A stretch of DNA of 64,000 bases from an uncultured Blautia sp. (GCF_937880195.1 NZ_CALFLA010000041.1:62001-126000); one strand, 5' to 3'; numbered from the stretch's first letter, positions 1 through 8,108 are shown. Notes: generated from the sequence alone by a model not told the origin. Program-made: numbers and translations.

Positions 1-442
1 CCAGCTGATGCTCTTTATAATATCGCGCCTGTCCCCTGTGCTGTACGATATGGAACCACTGCGCTGCCTTATTGCTTTTATCCGGGAACAACATATCCGG
101 ATGCTTTTTCAGCCATTCCATATCCTGTCCGGTATTGATAACCTCAAGACCAGAAGGTTTATTCTGCTCTATCCATGCAATAAATGCCGGATATTCCAGA
201 TTACACCTTACAAGGACGCTCTGATCAATACCGGCTTTCTCGCATATCTCTCCAAGTACCAGTGAGTCTTTTCCCGCACTCCATGCATAGGCTGCCTTTT
301 TCCCCTTGCATTTCTCTTTGATGTCTTTCGCTGTCTTTTTCACAAGGGAATCCAGTTCTTTCTTTGACACCGTCTCTTCAATGTGATCAAGCGCATTCTT
401 CCAGTCTTCATTATTTCGAACGGATTGTTTTCTACCGAGCAT
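1..442 (-). CDS. PP-loop (PAPS reductase-like) phage protein, 3' end outside window
   Basis: The reading frame runs from an ATG at 442 off the left edge with no stop, so about 147 N-terminal residues are visible. Near residue 50 it has AYAWSAGKDSLVLGEI, a version of the SGGKDS PP-loop that binds ATP in the PAPS reductase/adenine nucleotide alpha-hydrolase superfamily. Phage members are common just before the terminase genes, often beside a ParB-like gene, and their biochemical role is mostly unknown. The start overlaps the 3' end of the symporter gene by 11 bp, which indicates translational coupling. The superfamily is clear. Whether it acts on sulfate, a nucleotide or DNA cannot be told from this fragment. 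Confidence 0.75.
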   Translation of the reverse strand, partial: MLGRKQSVRNNEDWKNALDHIEETVSKKELDSLVKKTAKDIKEKCKGKKAAYAWSAGKDSLVLGEICEKAGIDQSVLVRCNLEYPAFIAWIEQNKPSGLEVINTGQDMEWLKKHPDMLFPDKSNKAAQWFHIVQHRGQARYYKEHQL

Positions 443-1811
443 AGCGTCTCTCCTTTCCGGAAGCGGCCAAGGCAATAATTCCGCTCAACAGGACTGTCAG
501 CAAGCTTCCCAGTGTTTTATATGGTCCACTATTCAAAACGCTGCCATAGGCGAATACAGGAAGCCCTACAGCCAGTGCAGCAAGCACACCTGTGATAATC
601 CCTTTTGCATTCAATCTTACCCCTTTCAGTGTCATGACTGTTGGAAGTAATGTTGACGCCCTCAGTGTGCCATAAAACAGAAACAGATGTGTCACTGTAA
701 TTCCCGGGATATTTGCAATCAGAATGCCAGCGATCAGAAGCACTGCCATTGCAGCTCTGGTCTTCCTGATGTCTTTTCCTCCTGCAATATCTGTCGTAAG
801 CGAAGATACTGCGCACAGGTTGCTATCCACTGTAGACAGCAAGCCGGAAACAATCATGAAAAGGAACGGCAATACTGCCCAGGACGGGAAAAAGTGGCGG
901 ATCAATTCAAAATTGATGATTCCAAGGTTCTGTGCCTGATATCCTGCACCGGCCCCCATAAATCCAAGAATTCCCATTGACAGTGGAACCACCGCAAAAA
1001 GAACTGCTCCAAGAAGAAACGCTCTTCCCAGCTTCTCTTTTTTTACTGCAAATGCCCTCTGCCAGAAGCTCTGATCTCCAAACGGCCCGGATAAAAGTCC
1101 GATCGTTGTCGGAAGCCCAAAGGCTAAGAAAATCTCTACTCCTTTTCCAGAAAAGAGCGTTGTACAGTCTCCTGATATACCACTCAGACCCTGTATAATG
1201 CCCTGTGTTCCTGTATTTCTTACTCCGAATATTACAAATAGGCTACATGCAACAAGCATGAATACCATTTGAATAGCATCTGTAAGCATAGATGCTTTAA
1301 TTCCAGAGAACAGAGAATAGGAAATTGCTATACAAGCGAGCAAAATAGTCATGGTTTTGAACGAAATTCCTGTTACTGCACTAAGAATCTGGCTTCCCGC
1401 AAGAAGCTGAACTCCTGTTGATAGGACAGACAGTCCGATTAGCTGAAACAGGTAAACCCTTTTCACTCCATCGGATTTGTATTTTTCTTTCATATAACCA
1501 GACAGTGTCATTCCTTCCGGCATTTCCTTTCGGATCCTCTTTGCAAAAGGAATGAATATCACAAGGCAAAGAGCATTCGGAACCAGAAACCAAAACAAGC
1601 CGACCCATCCGGTGGAATATGCTTTTTCAGTTGATACAAATAATGCCGGAGCCCAGATCCACGTTGCCGCAATGCTGAGAGCCGACATCAACCAGTTTTC
1701 AGAACGGTTTCCAACACAGAATCGTTCCACATTTTTTTCTTTCTTTGTCATGATCACTGTTGCCAGGATCATGATAACTGCATATGCAAATAATATAGTT
1801 ACTCCATTCAT
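432..1811 (-). CDS. Sodium:solute symporter (SSS family) carried by the prophage
   Basis: This 459-aa protein is mostly hydrophobic, with about 12-13 membrane spans. The stretch GLLSTVDSNLCAVSSL near residue 325 is the conserved SSS-family helix that contributes to the Na+ site. Such proteins import sugars, amino acids, urea or similar solutes with sodium; the substrate is not predictable here. The gene lies in a phage early/late boundary, is cut off from the upstream operon by a terminator, and overlaps the following PP-loop gene, so the two form their own transcription unit. Its Shine-Dalgarno AGGAG sits in a hairpin. A transporter in a phage genome suggests cargo (a moron), an inference. 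Confidence 0.85.
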   Translation of the reverse strand: MNGVTILFAYAVIMILATVIMTKKEKNVERFCVGNRSENWLMSALSIAATWIWAPALFVSTEKAYSTGWVGLFWFLVPNALCLVIFIPFAKRIRKEMPEGMTLSGYMKEKYKSDGVKRVYLFQLIGLSVLSTGVQLLAGSQILSAVTGISFKTMTILLACIAISYSLFSGIKASMLTDAIQMVFMLVACSLFVIFGVRNTGTQGIIQGLSGISGDCTTLFSGKGVEIFLAFGLPTTIGLLSGPFGDQSFWQRAFAVKKEKLGRAFLLGAVLFAVVPLSMGILGFMGAGAGYQAQNLGIINFELIRHFFPSWAVLPFLFMIVSGLLSTVDSNLCAVSSLTTDIAGGKDIRKTRAAMAVLLIAGILIANIPGITVTHLFLFYGTLRASTLLPTVMTLKGVRLNAKGIITGVLAALAVGLPVFAYGSVLNSGPYKTLGSLLTVLLSGIIALAASGKERRYAR

Positions 1812-1841
1812 GTATAATCTCCTCTAAAATTTTTAAAGGAG
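1809..1841 (-). promoter_or_regulatory. RBS-sequestering hairpin before the symporter
   Basis: On the minus strand, CUCCU at 1841-1837 pairs with the Shine-Dalgarno AGGAG at 1823-1819. The intervening AU-rich bases extend the stem to about 10 bp, with one G-U wobble and a 3-nt loop. The SD is 7 nt from the ATG at 1811-1809. Confidence 0.5.
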
Positions 1842-1883
1842 CATTTCATCTTTTTATTCTTTCCTCCCTCCCAAGATTACATT

Positions 1884-1913
1884 AAAAAAGCCACTGGTTT
1901 TTTCCCAGTGGCT
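1884..1913 (-). terminator. Terminator of the phage early operon
   Basis: On the minus strand a 9-bp stem (AGCCACTGG/CCAGTGGCT, 1889-1897 with 1905-1913) and a 7-nt loop are followed by a T6 run. It lies after the late regulator gene and isolates the symporter unit. Confidence 0.85.
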
Positions 1914-2006
1914 CATGGCTTTTGATTAAAATTTTACTCGCATATCATACACCATTTTCGTTATTAAGTCAATGTTAAGTTAACGGACTCCGTTATTCTG
2001 ATTTTA

Positions 2007-2579
2007 TTAAAAAAACTTCAGACCATCAATTCCGAAAAACAGCGAAGATAAGCGCTCTTTCGCAATTTTGATATCTTCGTATACAGTAACCTTGCTGACC
2101 GAAAATTTTTTTGAAATTTCTGCAATCGTCATTGGCGTCTTTGATATGTAAAGGGCTTTAATAATCTTATAGCGTCTCTTATCTTTTTCCGATAATTTGC
2201 TACAATAGATACGGTATACATCAAGCATTTTGTCAATATGCTGTACCATGATAGCGGTTCTTTTGGCCGAAGTTTTGATGCTCTCCACTATGACCTTATC
2301 ATCTTTCATGGTCATGATGTCTTCCAGCACCTCTGTAACCTCCCCTTCCTTGGACTTGTAGACGGCATTTTCGTAGCTCGCCTTTAAAGTTCTGTAATTT
2401 CTAAGGAGTAAATCAGTATTATGCAAACGACGATCAATCTTCTCCTTCTCGCTTTTTCTCTGCCCTACCATCATTGCATCAGACGCAACCTGTGCGCCGG
2501 CAAGGGCAGCCTGCTGAATCATTGCATCAATTTCCTCTTTTGTCAGTGCTACGAATTGTACTTTTTTCTCTGTGTCCAT
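2007..2579 (-). CDS. Phage sigma-70 region 4-like / ArpU-type late regulator
   Basis: The C-terminal third contains TIAEISKKFSVSKVTVYEDI, a helix-turn-helix like sigma-70 region 4, after a charged helical N-terminal part. ArpU/sigma-like proteins of this size (190 aa from ATG 2579) close the early operon in many Firmicute phages and switch on late genes. A GTG at 2591 is also in frame, but GTGAGG there looks like the Shine-Dalgarno for the ATG at 2579. It is followed by a strong terminator, which fits its place at the end of the early transcript. The function is assigned from the HTH, size and position only. Confidence 0.65.
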   Translation of the reverse strand: MDTEKKVQFVALTKEEIDAMIQQAALAGAQVASDAMMVGQRKSEKEKIDRRLHNTDLLLRNYRTLKASYENAVYKSKEGEVTEVLEDIMTMKDDKVIVESIKTSAKRTAIMVQHIDKMLDVYRIYCSKLSEKDKRRYKIIKALYISKTPMTIAEISKKFSVSKVTVYEDIKIAKERLSSLFFGIDGLKFF

Positions 2580-2587
2580 GCCATACC

Positions 2588-2818
2588 TCACAAATATTTC
2601 TTTCCTGTTTCCGGATCCTCAAATCGAATTCTGTCGCAAAGTTTAAAATTAAATCCTTTTGCCAGACGTTTCACCATCTTTACGAACATATCTGCCTCGT
2701 TGTCTCTCCGCGTCCAGTCAGATCTGAAAACCTGTGTCTGCGGTTTTGATGCAGAACAAATCGCATCATGAGCGGTCTTATCCTTACACCCGCTGGCATT
2801 ATAAAGTGTTCTGTCCAT
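2588..2818 (-). CDS. Small phage protein of unknown function (76 aa)
   Basis: A basic, Arg/Lys-rich 76-aa protein with a GGGAGG Shine-Dalgarno before the ATG at 2818. It overlaps its upstream neighbour by 20 bp and ends at the start region of the late regulator, so it is a coupled member of the early operon. I recognise no domain. The start MDRTLYNASGCKDKTAHDAI resembles nuclease-like small phage proteins only loosely, and no function is proposed. Confidence 0.6.
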   Translation of the reverse strand: MDRTLYNASGCKDKTAHDAICSASKPQTQVFRSDWTRRDNEADMFVKMVKRLAKGFNFKLCDRIRFEDPETGKKYL

Positions 2819-3029
2819 GCTGTCCCTCCCTCGACCTTTTTAAAAATCCACTTTTATATCCTTCCCATTGCTGATCGGTCATTTCCGGTCCCAACAAATC
2901 CCTCACAGTGTCAAGTGCCTGCTTTGTTCCACAGTCAGGACATATTTCTGTTTTCCTATCCTTTCTCGACACTGCTGGTCTGGTGCCGTACTGCTGCCCG
3001 CATTCAGGGCATATCTTTCTTATCGCCAT
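2799..3029 (-). CDS. Small zinc-ribbon phage protein
   Basis: The 76-aa product carries two knuckles, ICPECG and ICPDCG, separated by about 20 residues, which together should bind one Zn2+. The ATG at 3029 is preferred over the in-frame GTG at 3038 because it lies 8 nt after a GGAGG. It overlaps genes on both sides. Zinc ribbons of this kind are frequent in phage early operons and may bind nucleic acid, but nothing identifies a partner. Confidence 0.65.
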   Translation of the reverse strand: MAIRKICPECGQQYGTRPAVSRKDRKTEICPDCGTKQALDTVRDLLGPEMTDQQWEGYKSGFLKRSREGQHGQNTL

Positions 3030-3216
3030 TGTCCCCACCTCCCATATCCAAAAAATCCTCGATGTTCATCTGCCCAGGTACTCTGTAGTTTTCCCAGTCA
3101 ACAGGGCTCCGGTAATAATGTGCAGTTAGGCTATTCCAGCATTCCGGACCATATCCCCTTTTGATGCTTTCCGGATCCGTCAGTTTCTTTCCGCACTTCT
3201 GGCATTTACTGTACAT
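3004..3216 (-). CDS. DUF6011-like zinc-binding phage protein
   Basis: The 70-aa protein begins CQKCGKKLTDPESIKRGYGP followed by EC, a Cys4-type arrangement (C-x2-C plus a downstream Cys) typical of the DUF6011 family of phage proteins. AAGGAAG precedes the ATG at 3216. It overlaps the next gene by 26 bp. The rest is acidic and Gly/Asp-rich. The role is unknown. Confidence 0.6.
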   Translation of the reverse strand: MYSKCQKCGKKLTDPESIKRGYGPECWNSLTAHYYRSPVDWENYRVPGQMNIEDFLDMGGGDNGDKKDMP

Positions 3217-3231
3217 ATGGGCTTCCTTTCT

Positions 3232-3453
3232 TTACTCGTCTGTATATGTTTCATACTCTAATCGAGATATTGGAATTACCTTTTCTTCCGGCACATTGCA
3301 CATATCCGCAATGCTCTTTTTCTGCATGCTTACATATTCTTCAAGATCGATGTTTTTTGTATCAATATCGACATTCAGCTGCATATAGCCATCATCAAAG
3401 TTATACAGCTCTGCGTCTAAAATTTTATAATATGTGCTAATACTACATTTCAT
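3232..3453 (-). CDS. Small phage protein of unknown function (73 aa)
   Basis: The ATG at 3453 overlaps the TGA of the upstream gene as ATGA, so I use it rather than the longer frame from 3510. The protein is soluble and acidic. No known motif is visible. Confidence 0.6.
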   Translation of the reverse strand: MKCSISTYYKILDAELYNFDDGYMQLNVDIDTKNIDLEEYVSMQKKSIADMCNVPEEKVIPISRLEYETYTDE

Positions 3454-3770
3454 TGCTTTTCCTCCTGCTTTTCTTCTTCTATTTTTCCGCACATCAGTTC
3501 GACAAGCCATTGTTCCTGTTTCATCAAATACTCATACTTCCACTGAAGCAATGCCTGATCCAGAGCATGATCTGCTATATGAAGCTGCATTTTCACAGAA
3601 GAAATCCTCATTCTTGTTTCATCGATCTGTTTCTGGATCCTCGCACAAAGTTCTCCATACTTGGATGCTTCACTCTCTTTTCTCACTCTTTGTACTGCTA
3701 TCGCACACCATAATGTAAAAAACGCTCCTACTGTAGCAGCTCCCGCAATATAAAATAATACACTTCTCAT
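3450..3770 (-). CDS. Membrane-anchored coiled-coil phage protein
   Basis: The 106-aa protein has one N-terminal membrane span (about residues 5-26, FYIAGAATVGAFFTLWCAIA) and then a long, charged helical region likely to form a coiled coil, ending in Glu/Lys-rich sequence. It is predicted to sit in the inner membrane with a cytoplasmic helical tail. It is coupled by ATGA to the next gene. Its position is too early for a lysis gene, so no function is proposed. Confidence 0.6.
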   Translation of the reverse strand: MRSVLFYIAGAATVGAFFTLWCAIAVQRVRKESEASKYGELCARIQKQIDETRMRISSVKMQLHIADHALDQALLQWKYEYLMKQEQWLVELMCGKIEEEKQEEKQ

Positions 3771-4139
3771 TTATTCACCTTCTCTCTTTACTGATTCATC
3801 AATTTCATGCCCTATTGGTCTCCATAAATGTAGCCAGCCTTCAGCACCATTTAAATTTGCATATTGATACTTCTTTATCCTAAACTTGTATTCTACTTCT
3901 TCATCCCCAAAGAAAATATCCTTTAATACACGCATATCAGTCCATGTTGGAAGAAGGTATTTATTTTGCGAACCAGGATCTTGTGGAGAGGCCGCTACGT
4001 GTTCATAACCATTCACACGTTCCCATATCACTCTACAGATTCCACAGTCCGGAAGTCCAATCTCTGCTTCATGCGCCGGAAACATTGTTTTGTGATTCCG
4101 AATGCAACGATTTTCCAATATTTTTTCTAAGCTTTTCAA
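3771..4139 (-). CDS. Phage protein of unknown function (122 aa, TTG start)
   Basis: The start is a TTG at 4139, eight bases after GGAGG, located across the stop codon of the preceding gene. The C-terminal half (LPTWTDMRVLKDIFFGDEEV onward) resembles small phage proteins that recur in Firmicute prophages without known role. It contains scattered Cys/His (DCGICR near residue 31) but no complete metal site. Function unknown. Confidence 0.6.
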   Translation of the reverse strand: MKSLEKILENRCIRNHKTMFPAHEAEIGLPDCGICRVIWERVNGYEHVAASPQDPGSQNKYLLPTWTDMRVLKDIFFGDEEVEYKFRIKKYQYANLNGAEGWLHLWRPIGHEIDESVKREGE

Positions 4140-4140
4140 A

Positions 4141-4395
4141 TTACTCGCCTCCCACTATTTTTTCAAGACACTCATTCCATCCATCTTCGTATCCAATTTC
4201 ATACCCCGTTGCAGTTTTCGAAGCTATATGGCGTTCCGGAAGTGGTATCAACGGGCACCAACCCGGCCTACAGCGAGCATCTTTATTCATCCTATTTGTG
4301 AGACCACACGCATAACCATAAACTGTATACCCTTTCTGGCAGAAACATTCTCCACAAGAATCCGGTGTGTCAAACATTATTATTGATTTATCCAT
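4141..4395 (-). CDS. Small cysteine-rich phage protein (84 aa)
   Basis: The ATG at 4395 overlaps the TAA of the upstream gene (ATGGATAA), so the frame upstream to 4560 is not used. The protein has five Cys in its first 45 residues (CGECFC, then two more), compatible with metal binding. No family recognised. Confidence 0.6.
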   Translation of the reverse strand: MDKSIIMFDTPDSCGECFCQKGYTVYGYACGLTNRMNKDARCRPGWCPLIPLPERHIASKTATGYEIGYEDGWNECLEKIVGGE

Positions 4396-5314
4396 CTTCT
4401 TCCTCACTGAATTTGAATTCGACATTTTCACTGCTATCAACACCAAACTGTCTGCATTTTGCCCTCGTTGATGTTCCTCCAGAATGTGATGTGCGAAACA
4501 AAAACAGTTCCTGGACAATATGGAAATACGACATGTTATAGCAGAACCTTTCTTCTTCACTCAGCTCTTCTATTGCATTTTCTCCATGTACCCATCTGTA
4601 CCATTCTTCGAAACATCCGACCAGCTCCTGCATGAGAGAAATACAGTAATGTAGAATGTACTTTTCTTCATGGCTTTCAAGCTCTTTGTCTTTGCAATCC
4701 CATTTTGTTTCCCGTAATATCTTCCATAATTTTTCTACTTCCGGGGATCTCCACGCAACCATGCAATATGTATGTGCGTCTTCTGAGTAATGATAATAAT
4801 TTCTCTTAAGATGTTCCCTGGCTTCTTTCTCTGTAAGAAACATCGTGTTTGGGTACATAAATGGTCTGATTGAAATACCAATTATCATGGTATCATCATG
4901 TCCATTGTTGGCAAGAAATTCATTCACTTCCTGCGTTGACAAATCCTCATACTCTTCTTCTCCATCTTCCGTGTACGTCAGTTTAAAATCCCATGTATAC
5001 CCTGTTTCAATTTTGCAGCCTCTATCGATATTGCAGTCTGGCAAGATGTTATCATTGAGATACTTTACCGTTTCTTCCGTCGTGCTTGTAACTGTACTTC
5101 CATCTACTTGTAAGCACAGCTCGTCCGGATCCTCATTATTGATCACTCTCTCGCTACCTTTAATAACCCAGAAGCGAGGATCCGCTGTTCCTGTTGTGTC
5201 CTGAGTATTCATTTCAAGCTGCAATTTCTTCAGAAATTCTATATCTTCCTGAGAAATATCTCTTTTCTCCGTTGTATCTTCATGATACTGCAATGTTTTA
5301 TGGAATATTGCCAT
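4388..5314 (-). CDS. Unknown phage protein, long paralog of a duplicated pair
   Basis: This 308-aa acidic protein starts at ATG 5314 after GAGGAGG. Its first ~215 residues align almost end to end with the product of 6859-7524: both share HKTL-YHED, QKEMNTQDTTGTADPR-like sequence, TTEETxKYLN, PNTMFLTEK, AREHLxRNYYHYS and WRSPEVExLWKILRE. After that block this copy continues for about 90 residues, ending FSEEEDG. No catalytic signature is seen. The pair encloses a nuclease-like gene and three small genes, so a segment was probably duplicated and then diverged. Confidence 0.75.
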   Translation of the reverse strand: MAIFHKTLQYHEDTTEKRDISQEDIEFLKKLQLEMNTQDTTGTADPRFWVIKGSERVINNEDPDELCLQVDGSTVTSTTEETVKYLNDNILPDCNIDRGCKIETGYTWDFKLTYTEDGEEEYEDLSTQEVNEFLANNGHDDTMIIGISIRPFMYPNTMFLTEKEAREHLKRNYYHYSEDAHTYCMVAWRSPEVEKLWKILRETKWDCKDKELESHEEKYILHYCISLMQELVGCFEEWYRWVHGENAIEELSEEERFCYNMSYFHIVQELFLFRTSHSGGTSTRAKCRQFGVDSSENVEFKFSEEEDG

Positions 5315-5328
5315 CTTAATTCCTCCTC

Positions 5329-5874
5329 TCAACGCCCACTCCGCAGCATGCAGAATAGTAATTCTGTCATAGACTTCGTTCTTATCCCCTGCCTGCAAGG
5401 CAATACAATTTCCAACTTCCAGTTTCTATCCTCGCTTAATGGTGTGGGATCATTGAATTCTTCCGTTGCTTCTCCCCAAAACGGAATAGCAACCATAATG
5501 CCGTAATAAATTGATGAATCCGGGTGCTTTTCGCTCATGTAATTAGCAAATTTGCCACTCCGGAAATCTGGCAGAATGTCTTTGTAACACGCCATCGTAG
5601 TTACAATGTAATTCTTTTCCCCAAAGAAATTCAAACCATTACCGCTATAAACATCCTCTTTGCAGCTCTTGATTTCATAGCAGGTGAATATGCCTTTTTC
5701 TATTCCTGACACAGAGTATTGATTCGCCGGAGAAAATTCCATGTAGTCCACCCGCCTTGCCTTCGGTGTCCATGGATCAATACTAACCTCTCTGGCCCAG
5801 TGCGAGCCAGCCCCTCCGAGGCGAGTATCTGTAAGTAATTTTCCGAGGAATTTGGTTGTTTCAGTTCTTGTCAT
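5329..5874 (-). CDS. PD-(D/E)XK nuclease-like phage protein
   Basis: Residues 40-70 contain RRVDYMEF followed about 20 residues later by YEIKS, the D...ExK spacing of the PD-(D/E)XK nuclease fold, as in VRR-NUC/MmcB-like DNA-processing proteins. It is 181 aa, with GAGG before the ATG at 5874. It lies between the two duplicated genes. It may process DNA during replication or recombination; the substrate is unknown, and it could be a structural member without activity. Confidence 0.6.
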   Translation of the reverse strand: MTRTETTKFLGKLLTDTRLGGAGSHWAREVSIDPWTPKARRVDYMEFSPANQYSVSGIEKGIFTCYEIKSCKEDVYSGNGLNFFGEKNYIVTTMACYKDILPDFRSGKFANYMSEKHPDSSIYYGIMVAIPFWGEATEEFNDPTPLSEDRNWKLEIVLPCRQGIRTKSMTELLFCMLRSGR

Positions 5875-5877
5875 TTT

Positions 5878-6192
5878 CTACCTCATATTGGGTTTTTTTA
5901 CCTTAATTGTTTCTTGCAATTCAGGTTTTGTGGTGTTGTTTTCTGCCCACATGCGAAGTTCTTTTGCTCCTGGATTATCCTTTTCGATACCATCTGCCAA
6001 GTTGCGCAGGACCATAGAAATAATTCCGGCGTCTGCAGTTGCATATGGTGTAAGAGCTTTAATGATATTTTTACTGTAATAGTTCAAGCCTTCACTAAGC
6101 ATTTCTGCCCCTTCTTTGTTTTTTCCTTCTTGGACCATTTTTCTGGCTCTAAGGACATAACTCTGCATACGTTTCTCCTTAATCTTTATCAT
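5878..6192 (-). CDS. Helical phage protein of unknown function
   Basis: The 104-aa product is strongly basic and helical. The ATG at 6192 overlaps the previous stop as ATGA. A second ATG at 6168 follows a better AAGGAG and would give 96 aa, so the start is uncertain. No domain recognised. Confidence 0.55.
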   Translation of the reverse strand: MIKIKEKRMQSYVLRARKMVQEGKNKEGAEMLSEGLNYYSKNIIKALTPYATADAGIISMVLRNLADGIEKDNPGAKELRMWAENNTTKPELQETIKVKKPNMR

Positions 6193-6434
6193 TTCTTTAC
6201 CACCTTTATCTTTTTTCTCAAACGTTCAGCATGTTCATTTGTCACAATATAGTTTTCGCACTGCTTACATCTCATATCTTTATTTTTTAAGTCCCCATCA
6301 TAGTATCGACATTCCTCGCAAACATAGCAAAATATCTTTGCTTCTCCTGCCATTTGGTCTGAACTGTACAGATTGTTCGCACAATGGTCGCAAAGACAGC
6401 CGGCGCACGGAAAAGCATAGTCATCCCGGCTCAT
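6189..6434 (-). CDS. Cys-rich zinc-binding phage protein
   Basis: The 81-aa product carries eight or more Cys in pairs (CAGCLCDHC, CYVCEEC, CKQC) separated by about 20 residues, enough for two zinc sites. ATGA overlaps join it to both neighbours. Probably a small nucleic-acid or protein adaptor; the role is not known. Confidence 0.65.
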   Translation of the reverse strand: MSRDDYAFPCAGCLCDHCANNLYSSDQMAGEAKIFCYVCEECRYYDGDLKNKDMRCKQCENYIVTNEHAERLRKKIKVVKK

Positions 6435-6820
6435 AAATTTCTTTCAAGCATTTTTATGCTTTTAAAATAGAAAATCCATTTGTCCGGTTCTGGCATCTGT
6501 TTCGGAAAATCCTTCCAGTATTCGTATGCTTTTGACAGTAGACAATCAATGGCATGATTTTCTATATCATTCTCTGTCTTTAGCCACGCACAGTGTTCTC
6601 TGCAGTAATCTTTAACTGTCTTTAACAATTCCGATTTTCCGGCAATTTCAATAAACTCTTTCATCAATGGATAGTAGTTAATATCTTCGATGCTCCCAAA
6701 TAGTGTCTTCTTAAAGCTGATTGGCCGGTAACGCTTCCTACCAGTATTATCTTTCCCGATAAATTCAGTTCTAAAGTTGTTACTTTTTGCTTTAAAATCT
6801 TCAATTTTAGCAATTATCAT
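6431..6820 (-). CDS. Phage protein of unknown function (129 aa)
   Basis: The ATG at 6820, 8 nt after GGAGAAA, is preferred to the longer frame that would run 91 bp into the upstream duplicated gene. The protein is basic with aromatic residues near the end (KWIFYFKSI). No domain recognised. Confidence 0.6.
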   Translation of the reverse strand: MIIAKIEDFKAKSNNFRTEFIGKDNTGRKRYRPISFKKTLFGSIEDINYYPLMKEFIEIAGKSELLKTVKDYCREHCAWLKTENDIENHAIDCLLSKAYEYWKDFPKQMPEPDKWIFYFKSIKMLERNL

Positions 6821-6858
6821 AACATTTTCTCCTATGGCATCTGCTTGCCCTGCTCGTT

Positions 6859-7524
6859 TCAATCTAAATCTACCCGTCTGGCTCCTTCCCAGCGGATTTC
6901 TCTGAGAATTTTCCACAACCGCTCTACCTCTGGGCTTCTCCACGCGCACATACAGTAAGTATGCGCATCATCTGAATAATGGTAATAATTACGTTGCAGG
7001 TGTTCCCGGGCTGCCTTTTCGGTAAGAAACATTGTGTTTGGATAGATGATAGGTCTTACAGAAATACCTATAACCTCTACTTCCGAATATCCATTCTCAG
7101 AAAGAAATTCATTAAGTTCTTCCCTGGTAAGGTAGTCGCAATCCTCGTTTCCGTCAAAATCTTTGTAATTGAGAACAAACTCATGGGACGGACAAAGCGG
7201 ATTTTCAGGCTCAATGGATAACTCTCTCTTTTCCAGATCTCCGCAATGCGGAAGTATATTCTCATTTAGATATTTAATAGTCTCTTCTGTCGTGCTGGCC
7301 GGTTCCGTTCCGTCCCAAAGCAATCCATATTCGTCTGGTTCGAGATCATTCCGGTATGTCTCGCTGCCTTTGATTACCCAATAGCGTGGATCTGCTGTTC
7401 CGGTGGTGTCTTGTGTGTTCATTTCTTTCTGCAGCTCCAAAAGGAATTGTATGTCCTCCTGTGTGAGATCTCTTTTCTGAGTCTCGTCCTCATGATATTT
7501 AAGTGTTTTATGATAAATTGCCAT
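6859..7524 (-). CDS. Unknown phage protein, short paralog of a duplicated pair
   Basis: This 221-aa product is the shorter relative of the gene at 4388-5314. Similarity runs from the first residues (MAIYHKTLKYHED against MAIFHKTLQYHED) to WKILRE near residue 212. It then ends within a few residues, where the long copy goes on for ~90 more. The start has an identical GAGGAGG context. The abrupt end suggests loss of the C-terminal part after duplication, or a gene family with an optional tail. Confidence 0.7.
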   Translation of the reverse strand: MAIYHKTLKYHEDETQKRDLTQEDIQFLLELQKEMNTQDTTGTADPRYWVIKGSETYRNDLEPDEYGLLWDGTEPASTTEETIKYLNENILPHCGDLEKRELSIEPENPLCPSHEFVLNYKDFDGNEDCDYLTREELNEFLSENGYSEVEVIGISVRPIIYPNTMFLTEKAAREHLQRNYYHYSDDAHTYCMCAWRSPEVERLWKILREIRWEGARRVDLD

Positions 7525-7525
7525 T

Positions 7526-7810
7526 TTAATCCTCCTCGTCATAAATTTTTATGCCAAGATACTCTCCAAGTGCATCAAGTCCTGCTCTGCTGAGCCAATA
7601 CATCCGGCCACCGTACCTATCCTTCCGGCCTGCCTCTGCATAGCCTGCCTGAACGAGCAAATCCCATGTTTCACAGTCTTTAACAGATGCATCATAATAA
7701 TTCCTATATGGACGGTAAAAGTACCGTCCGTGACGTTTGTAGGGCTTCTTGTAATCTAACCCTATGCAGTGCTGTGCAAACGCAAGAGCTTTTTTATCTT
7801 CTGCAAACAC
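7526..7810 (-). CDS. Winged-helix-like small phage protein
   Basis: I place the start at GTG 7810 because an AGGAGG lies 9 nt before it. A longer frame to 7837 has no ribosome binding site. About 94 aa. The C-terminal segment WDLLVQAGYAEAGRKDRYGG and YWLSRAGLDALGEYLG has the layout of a winged helix. It ends one base before the next ATG. A DNA-binding role is plausible but unproved. Confidence 0.55.
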   Translation of the reverse strand: MFAEDKKALAFAQHCIGLDYKKPYKRHGRYFYRPYRNYYDASVKDCETWDLLVQAGYAEAGRKDRYGGRMYWLSRAGLDALGEYLGIKIYDEED

Positions 7811-8108
7811 TTTTTGCTTCCTCCTGTAATAAATCATCAATTACTGGTAATAATAACTTTGGAGCCATAATTGCATGGAGCCATGTCGGAGCGCATGATA
7901 TTTTTGAGCACATGTCCAAATATATCTTCTCCTCCGTCATTTCATCCTTATAATCTACTGCCTTATCCTTATTATCCTTATAAATCGGCAATTTTCGGCA
8001 ATCTTCTGCCACCTCGTGGATCAATTTCTTGGATTCTTCCGGAAACTCCACTGTCCCATCTTCCTTGATCTGAACTAATTCCAGAATCTTAATTATTTTT
8101 TCTTCCAT
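7794..8108 (-). CDS. Phage protein of unknown function (104 aa)
   Basis: An acidic protein with AAGGA 9 nt before ATG 8108. It overlaps both neighbours. No conserved motif was recognised; two Cys (DMCSKISC) near residue 67 are not enough for a metal site. Confidence 0.55.
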   Translation of the reverse strand: MEEKIIKILELVQIKEDGTVEFPEESKKLIHEVAEDCRKLPIYKDNKDKAVDYKDEMTEEKIYLDMCSKISCAPTWLHAIMAPKLLLPVIDDLLQEEAKSVCRR

